NCBI GenBank assembly: GCA_947426265.1
Contig: CANEDJ010000026.1
Location: 1 to 19,446, forward strand
Origin: MGBC102946 sp022793145
GTDB lineage: Bacteria > Bacillota_I > Bacilli_A > RF39 > UBA660
Length of the DNA: 19,446 bases
Direction: 5' to 3'
In this document: piece by piece, positions 15,178 through 19,446 of the stretch
Layout: each line of letters starts with the position of its first letter
Position numbering within the stretch: position 1 is the stretch's first letter
Position numbers and translations under genes: made by a program
The notes under the pieces: model-generated
Told to the model about the DNA's origin: nothing
The model's input: only the letters and a program-made list of their open reading frames with translations
Database searches by the model: none

Positions 15178-16251
15178 TTGCATTAACGACGACTTCATTT
15201 CCTCTAAATGTTTTAAACTCTTTTCAAATTCAAATTTCTGTTTATCGATTTGTTCTACTATTTGAGCAAACTTATTTTGTAGTTCGGTTGGTGGGATTTT
15301 TATAGGAAAATCCCATAAAGAATGCTTAGTAATTGTTTTTGTTACTGCACCATTAATATTATTATTTATGTACTGCTTACCTTCATGTGAATTTATATAT
15401 TCATATAAATATCTTGTATTAATATTCTTTGAAGTAACCATAATTTGATTAAGTCCTAATGTCACAGGCAAATTTAACTTAGGCATTATATAATTCATTC
15501 CTGCACTACCTATTTTACAAAATATAATTTCATCACCATAAACCTTTGACTTACTATAAAATTCATAATCCTCTTTATTAATATATTTTACATCTTTTTC
15601 AAAATCACCACTATTTAGATTTGTAAATCTAATTACCATAGCATAATCTTTTGTATCTGTCATATTATAATGTTCCATAACTACCGCATTAGCACCATTA
15701 GAACCAATGTCTACACATCTTTCCATGTATTCCTTAAATTGAACGTAAGGAAAATCTTTATTTCCAAACATCTCGACAAACTGAGATTTTATAAGATTAT
15801 TACATTTATTTATTTGATTTTTCCTAAGTTGTATTAAGTTACCTATTTTATCAAATTGATCTACAATTTTTTTTTGCTTTTGAATATCTATAATATCTAC
15901 ATTCATTAATAAAAATTCATTTTTATTTAAATGTTTTAATCCTGCACCTCTAAATAATTTATTAATTTCATGAGTTTTACTCATTAAGTAATAGTATAAA
16001 TATTTTGTATTTAATTTATCTGTATTAAATACATAACAATCTGTTGAATAATTAAATTTTCCATTTACATAATGAATCGAAAAATTTCCACCAGTACTTA
16101 TTACTATAGCTTCTTTATCACAGATATAATTATTTAAAAATTTATTAACTAATGGGCTACATGTATATAATGGGTACTTTCCTTTTTCTAAACCTTCTCC
16201 AGCCTTAATAGGAGATTTATTAAATTTGTTGATAACTTCTTTTAAAATCAT
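15163..16251 (-). CDS. hsdS: Type I restriction-modification specificity subunit with two TRDs (hsdS2)
   Basis: Specificity subunit of 362 aa, which directs HsdM and HsdR to a two-part recognition site. The order is TRD1 (about 1-125), proximal conserved helices (about 126-160) ending in KSQFVEMFG (155-163), TRD2 (about 165-325) and a distal conserved helix with KFAQIVEQIDKQKF, then the tail EEMKSSLMQEYFG. It is slightly short of the usual 400 aa but complete. Its ATG overlaps the hsdS1 stop (ATGA), so it is translated by coupling, with AGAGG 7 nt before the ATG also available. The 27-bp repeat B lies at the TRD1/TRD2 junction, where recombination would swap TRD2 in frame. This is the best candidate for the currently active HsdS. 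Confidence 0.88.
   Translation of the reverse strand: MILKEVINKFNKSPIKAGEGLEKGKYPLYTCSPLVNKFLNNYICDKEAIVISTGGNFSIHYVNGKFNYSTDCYVFNTDKLNTKYLYYYLMSKTHEINKLFRGAGLKHLNKNEFLLMNVDIIDIQKQKKIVDQFDKIGNLIQLRKNQINKCNNLIKSQFVEMFGNKDFPYVQFKEYMERCVDIGSNGANAVVMEHYNMTDTKDYAMVIRFTNLNSGDFEKDVKYINKEDYEFYSKSKVYGDEIIFCKIGSAGMNYIMPKLNLPVTLGLNQIMVTSKNINTRYLYEYINSHEGKQYINNNINGAVTKTITKHSLWDFPIKIPPTELQNKFAQIVEQIDKQKFEFEKSLKHLEEMKSSLMQEYFG
15231..15294. repeat. 64-bp distal hsdS repeat, copy in hsdS2
   Basis: Direct repeat of 13565-13628 (59 of 64 bases). Unlike the hsdS3 copy it continues into the normal HsdS C-terminal tail. Confidence 0.85.
15763..15789. repeat. 27-bp hsdS repeat, copy B (candidate recombinase site)
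   Basis: Identical to copy A and in direct orientation 1681 bp away. Core AACATCTC, spacer GACAAACT, GAGATTTT: arms match as an inverted repeat at 7 of 8 positions. The reading phase relative to KSQFVEMFG is the same in both copies. Confidence 0.7.
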
Positions 16252-16805
16252 AATTTACCTCTTAAATTAAGGTGATTAACAAACTGAGATTTGACTAGCA
16301 GTTCTAATTTATTAATTTGATTATTTTTCAAGTTAATCAAATTATCTATAATTGTTAATCTCTCTATTATTTTTTCTTGCTCAACTATTGTTGGTATATC
16401 CTTTATTATTATTTTATCCAATCCTTCATTATTTAGTGCTTTTTGTGTTGCCCCTGAGCATAATCTGTTTTTTTGTGCATTAAATGATTCTGAATTTAAA
16501 TAATAATACAAATATTTTTGTATAACATTGTTAGTGGGTTTTAAAACATAGAATCCAGTAGAATAAATATTATTTATATTATCAGTATTAGCACATAATG
16601 TTTTTATAGTATCTTTCATTTTGGCAAATAAAACATCACTTCCATCAATCTCCACATTTGCTCTTGATGGTTTATTTTCATAAGATACATTTTTAAAACT
16701 TGCTATAGCATTATTTATGACATCACCAGTTGCAACATATTTTTTTAATCCCTGATATTTCTTTACGGATTTTCCACCAATTTTACAAATATCTAATAGT
16801 TTCAT
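16248..16805 (-). CDS. hsdS: One-TRD HsdS truncated at the central repeat (hsdS1)
   Basis: Specificity-subunit half of 185 aa: one TRD (about 1-130), the proximal conserved helices (NKLELLVKSQFV at about 163-174), then an unrelated tail of about 11 residues (NHLNLRGKL) and a stop. The join lies within the spacer of the candidate recombinase site. The ATG overlaps the hsdM stop (TAATG), with GAGGAG at 8 nt, so it should be well translated. Its stop overlaps the hsdS2 start. Half-size HsdS proteins can work as dimers in some type I systems, so it could give a second, symmetric specificity; it may also be a leftover of recombination. Confidence 0.8.
   Translation of the reverse strand: MKLLDICKIGGKSVKKYQGLKKYVATGDVINNAIASFKNVSYENKPSRANVEIDGSDVLFAKMKDTIKTLCANTDNINNIYSTGFYVLKPTNNVIQKYLYYYLNSESFNAQKNRLCSGATQKALNNEGLDKIIIKDIPTIVEQEKIIERLTIIDNLINLKNNQINKLELLVKSQFVNHLNLRGKL
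16279..16294. repeat. Partial hsdS repeat, copy C (right arm and spacer only)
   Basis: ACAAACTGAGATTTGA is shared with copy A. The spacer and right arm (GAGATTTG, 16286-16293) are kept. The left arm ATCTC is replaced by unrelated sequence. CTAGCA follows closely both here and, after six extra bases, in copy A. Confidence 0.6.
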
Positions 16806-18253
16806 TATAACAACTCCTCTAGTTCTTTAAGTTGCCTTTGAAATTGTTCTTCCATATCCATAATTTGTTTTAATATTATTTTTGGATCTTCGTATTTTAT
16901 TTTTTCTTGAATAATTTCTTTATATTTATTAATTGATAAATCATAATCATTTTTTAGTATCTCTTCTTTTGAAACAAAGAAGGACTTATCAGTTCTATGT
17001 CTATTTTCTTCAGCAGATAGATTATTATATCTTTCTATAATATCAGGAATATCATTTTCTTTTATTGGTACTCTTTTTTTATCTAAACTAAATCCATCTG
17101 CCATCATATCATAAAACCAAACTTTATCTGTTCCACCAGTAGTAGTTTTAGTAAAAATCATTACAGCGGTTGAAACTCCTGCATATGGTTCAAATACTCC
17201 GCTAGGCATAGAAATTATAGCTTCTAGCTTATTATTTTCTACTATTTCTTTTCTAATTGCTTTATGCGCATTACTACTTCCAAACAATACGCCATCAGGT
17301 ACTATACAAGCACATCTACCACCTATTTTTAGACTTCTTAAAAACAAGGCCAAGAATAATAATTCTGTTTTCTTAGTATTGCAAATCTTTAATAAAGAAG
17401 GAGATATTGTTATTTCATCAATAGATCCTTTAAATGGTGGATTTGCTAATATTACTGAATACTTTTCAGTATCTGAATTTTCTCCTGATGCGGAATCTTT
17501 ATATTCGATATTTGGATTATCAATTCCATGCATTATCATGTTCATTGCACTAATACTTAGCATAGTATCATCAGTATCGAAGCCATAAAACATTTCATTA
17601 TTAAAGTGATATTTTGTGCTTTCACTATTAAATATATCTGGATAATTTTTTCTTAAATATTCACTTGATTCAAGCAAAAAGCCTCCTGTACCACATGCTG
17701 GATCACAGATTGTATCAATTGGAGTTGGTTTTATTAATTCAACCATCATTTTAATAATGTGCCTAGGAGTCCTAAATTGACCATTTCTTCCTGCAGTTGC
17801 AAGTTTAGAAAGTAAATATTCGTAAATATCTCCTTTGGTATCCCTATCTTTCATTGAAATAGAGTCTAGTTTTGTAACAACTTTTTCTAACACTAGAGCA
17901 CTTGGAACCATAAACATTGCTTTTTCCATATATTTTGAAAATGATGAATCTTTTCCTGCTTTTAAATTTTTAATAAATGGAAATATTTTAGTAGTCATTG
18001 CGTTAAACATTGCATCTGCTGATAAATTTTTAAATTTACTCCATCTACAATCTTGATGTTCTTCATCAAATATTCTATTAAATTTAACTCCTAATAATTG
18101 TTCTGTTTGCTCATTATTAGTCTCTACCTCATCTAATCCTTTTATAAACAATAAATATGTAATTTGCTTAATTACAGACAACGGATCTGTCATACCGCCA
18201 TTTGCAAAATCTAACCATATTGCATCTACTTTATTTTGAATAGATTTTTCCAT
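16805..18253 (-). CDS. hsdM: Type I restriction-modification DNA methyltransferase, M subunit
   Basis: N6-adenine methyltransferase of 482 aa; two copies join one HsdS to methylate the host recognition site and, with HsdR, form the restriction enzyme. The N-terminal HsdM helical domain covers about 1-140. The catalytic Rossmann domain has motif I DPACGTGGF (184-192) for S-adenosylmethionine and motif IV NPPF (271-274). The target-site helix GQFRTPRHIIKMM (158-170) is typical. The C-terminal helical region (about 430-482) would contact HsdS. The start has GGAGG at 9 nt, inside the fic stop region, and lies 2 bp after fic. Its stop overlaps the hsdS1 start. All motifs are intact. Confidence 0.95.
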   Translation of the reverse strand: MEKSIQNKVDAIWLDFANGGMTDPLSVIKQITYLLFIKGLDEVETNNEQTEQLLGVKFNRIFDEEHQDCRWSKFKNLSADAMFNAMTTKIFPFIKNLKAGKDSSFSKYMEKAMFMVPSALVLEKVVTKLDSISMKDRDTKGDIYEYLLSKLATAGRNGQFRTPRHIIKMMVELIKPTPIDTICDPACGTGGFLLESSEYLRKNYPDIFNSESTKYHFNNEMFYGFDTDDTMLSISAMNMIMHGIDNPNIEYKDSASGENSDTEKYSVILANPPFKGSIDEITISPSLLKICNTKKTELLFLALFLRSLKIGGRCACIVPDGVLFGSSNAHKAIRKEIVENNKLEAIISMPSGVFEPYAGVSTAVMIFTKTTTGGTDKVWFYDMMADGFSLDKKRVPIKENDIPDIIERYNNLSAEENRHRTDKSFFVSKEEILKNDYDLSINKYKEIIQEKIKYEDPKIILKQIMDMEEQFQRQLKELEELL

Positions 18254-18255
18254 AT

Positions 18256-19080
18256 TTAATTACCTCCTATACTTAATTTTTCTAATTTTAGATTATTATT
18301 TTTACCTAATAACAAATTCTCATAAAATTTAATTAAATAACTAATATCATCTTTTATATTTAATTTATCATTACTATAATTGCTTCTAACTAATGCATTC
18401 CTAAAGTATTTTGAATTGTCTTTAAACAAAGAATAATTAATATTGTATCCTAATTCCTTTAAATACTTAATCATAAATATTGCTGTTGTCCGAGTATTAC
18501 CTTCCATAAAAGAGTGTACTTGCCAAATACATGAAGTAAAATTAGATATACTTATTATTTTATCTGATGCATTTAACTTTTTATAATCTTCTTGTCTTTC
18601 ATCTGAAAAATCATAAATAAGATAATCTTTAATTCTATTATAACCACAGTATTTTACTGTATCACCATTTAATATTTCTTCATCTTTTGAAATATTAACT
18701 TCTCTAAATTTTCCAGCAAACTTATAGACATCTTTAAATAGATAGTAATGAACATATTTATAAAAATCAATTGTTAAAAAGAACATATTATTTTGTAACA
18801 TTTGCATAATTCTTAATGATACAAAATCACACTCATACTCATCTCTATAATAACCATCATTTAAATCATTATAATATTTCTTTAGTCTGTTTTCTAATTC
18901 ATCAAGTGATATTTCATTCTTAATATTTAATTTCACTAAGTCTTTCATATATTCAGAAGGTGTTAAATTATCAACCTGCTGTAGTCCAATTGCCATTTCC
19001 CATTTTGATTCTAAATCAGATTTGTCACTTCTTATTTCTATGTATTCGTTTACCTCAGAGTCTAAACACTGCTCATTCAT
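18256..19080 (-). CDS. Fic family protein heading the hsd operon
   Basis: Fic-domain protein of 274 aa. Fic enzymes usually transfer AMP or another nucleotide-derived group to a target protein. The core motif reads HSFMEGNTRTT (189-199): the catalytic H189, F191, G194, N195 and R197 are kept, but the usual HPF proline is S190 and the second arginine is replaced. The N-terminal region (about 26-70) resembles the VbhA-like antitoxin-type domain found in this branch (WEMAIGLQQVDNLTPSEY), although the classic (S/T)xxxE(G/N) inhibitory motif is not clear. The start at 19080 has GAAGGTGA 5 nt upstream; an in-frame ATG at 19140 has none. The gene ends 2 bp before hsdM. Fic genes recur in type I operons, but their job there is not settled. 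Confidence 0.88.
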   Translation of the reverse strand: MNEQCLDSEVNEYIEIRSDKSDLESKWEMAIGLQQVDNLTPSEYMKDLVKLNIKNEISLDELENRLKKYYNDLNDGYYRDEYECDFVSLRIMQMLQNNMFFLTIDFYKYVHYYLFKDVYKFAGKFREVNISKDEEILNGDTVKYCGYNRIKDYLIYDFSDERQEDYKKLNASDKIISISNFTSCIWQVHSFMEGNTRTTAIFMIKYLKELGYNINYSLFKDNSKYFRNALVRSNYSNDKLNIKDDISYLIKFYENLLLGKNNNLKLEKLSIGGN

Positions 19081-19109
19081 TACTTCACCTTCTTTACTTA
19101 GCAAGTATT

Positions 19110-19137
19110 GAAAAGTTCCTCCCACAAGCACTTTTCG
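19110..19137 (-). repeat. Hairpin in the leader of the fic-hsd operon
   Basis: GAAAAGT (19110-19116) and ACTTTTC (19131-19137) form a perfect 7-bp inverted repeat with a 14-nt loop. It lies between the putative -10 box and the fic start. No T-run follows, so it is not a terminator. Confidence 0.35.
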
Positions 19138-19140
19138 CAT

Positions 19141-19146
19141 ATTATA
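19141..19146 (-). promoter_or_regulatory. Possible -10 box of the fic-hsdM-hsdS operon
   Basis: Consensus TATAAT on the minus strand, 60 bp before the chosen fic start and just after the stop of the upstream fragment. There is no recognisable -35 box at 16-18 bp, so the call is tentative. Confidence 0.35.
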
Positions 19147-19162
19147 GGAATACTCTCAATCC

Positions 19163-19402
19163 CTATACTGTTACTAATTCTAAATTTAATTCTTTTATAA
19201 AATCGTTTAATAAAAGCATTATTTGATTTACTTCGAGATTATTTGCATAACTATTCTTCTTCGAATAAGAATTCCAATTTGCTTTTATTCTGTCGCTATC
19301 TATGATTGATTTAACAATTTCACTATAATCATTTAAGTATTCAAAGGACTCTCTTTTAGTAAAAGTATTATCAATTGCATCTTTTAATATATTGGATTTA
19401 TG
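19163..19402 (-). pseudogene. 3' remnant of an unrecognised gene
   Basis: An open frame of 79 codons ends at the TAG (19163-19165) and reads DAIDNTFTKRESFEYLND near its start. It is bounded upstream by an in-frame TGA (19403-19405), and no ATG, GTG or TTG start is available at its beginning. The composition looks coding: charged, helical, few rare residues. This suggests the C-terminal end of a gene whose 5' part was lost or frameshifted. The sequence beyond 19403 is non-coding in this frame and could be a junction with another element. The family is not recognised. Confidence 0.45.
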
Positions 19403-19446
19403 TCAAGTTTTTAGACACGAAAAACTTTAGTAATTTAAAATTAAGC

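Noticed and set aside
13515..16805. Classic invertible hsdS locus with inverted repeats
   Set aside because: All three hsdS segments are on the same strand and the shared repeats are in direct orientation. I found no inverted copy of the 27-bp or 64-bp repeat in the window.
1..19446. Mollicute-type genetic code with TGA as tryptophan
   Set aside because: The long proteins encode tryptophan by TGG and hsdS1 and several small frames end in TGA at natural overlap points, so the standard bacterial code fits.
1..19446. CRISPR array, tRNA or rRNA genes
   Set aside because: No regularly spaced repeat family and no cloverleaf or rRNA-like sequence was seen on reading both strands.

Overview
The window is very AT-rich DNA that uses TGA as a stop and has strong purine-rich ribosome binding sites. 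The proteins are of Bacillota type (low-GC Firmicutes, plausibly a gut Bacilli/Erysipelotrichia or Clostridia relative; the sequence does not fix the species). Almost every gene lies on the minus strand, so the natural reading order is right to left. The content is accessory: restriction systems, recombinases and ATPases typical of a defence island.

Right to left: (1) 19163-19402 is the 3' remnant of a gene with no start. (2) 19080-15163 is an operon of a Fic protein, HsdM, a one-TRD HsdS (hsdS1) and a two-TRD HsdS (hsdS2), closed by an intrinsic terminator inside the end of hsdS2. (3) 15138-7388 is a second transcription unit with its own extended -10 promoter: tyrosine recombinase, a start-less hsdS 3'-half (hsdS3), HsdR, a TrlF-like PHP-ATPase and an overlapping 106-aa protein. 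(4) 7365-4736 is a mobile-element module: a promoter, a structured leader of about 225 nt with an attenuator-like hairpin, a leader micro-ORF, an HTH protein, three overlapping micro-ORFs and a large serine recombinase. (5) 4671-2584 holds an eight-segment membrane protein on the plus strand, divergent from an Mrr-type endonuclease followed by a 44-aa protein. (6) 2491-1 is a UvrD/HelD-like SF1 helicase with its own promoter and terminator.

The most interesting part is the hsdS region. A 27-bp sequence that encodes the HsdS central motif KSQFVEMFG occurs in direct orientation in hsdS2 and hsdS3, and partly in hsdS1. Its core looks like a tyrosine-recombinase site: 8-bp near-inverted arms round an 8-bp spacer. 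The recombinase gene lies between the two full copies. Recombination between them would join the first TRD of hsdS2 in frame to the TRD of hsdS3. It would also remove the recombinase, its promoter and the terminator, so that hsdM-hsdS-hsdR would become one transcript. hsdS1 loses homology exactly inside the 8-bp spacer, as if it were an old product of such an event. The TrlF-like ATPase and its partner sit in the HsdR unit, as PrrC does in some type I loci, which suggests a back-up defence wired to the restriction system. These functional links are inferences.
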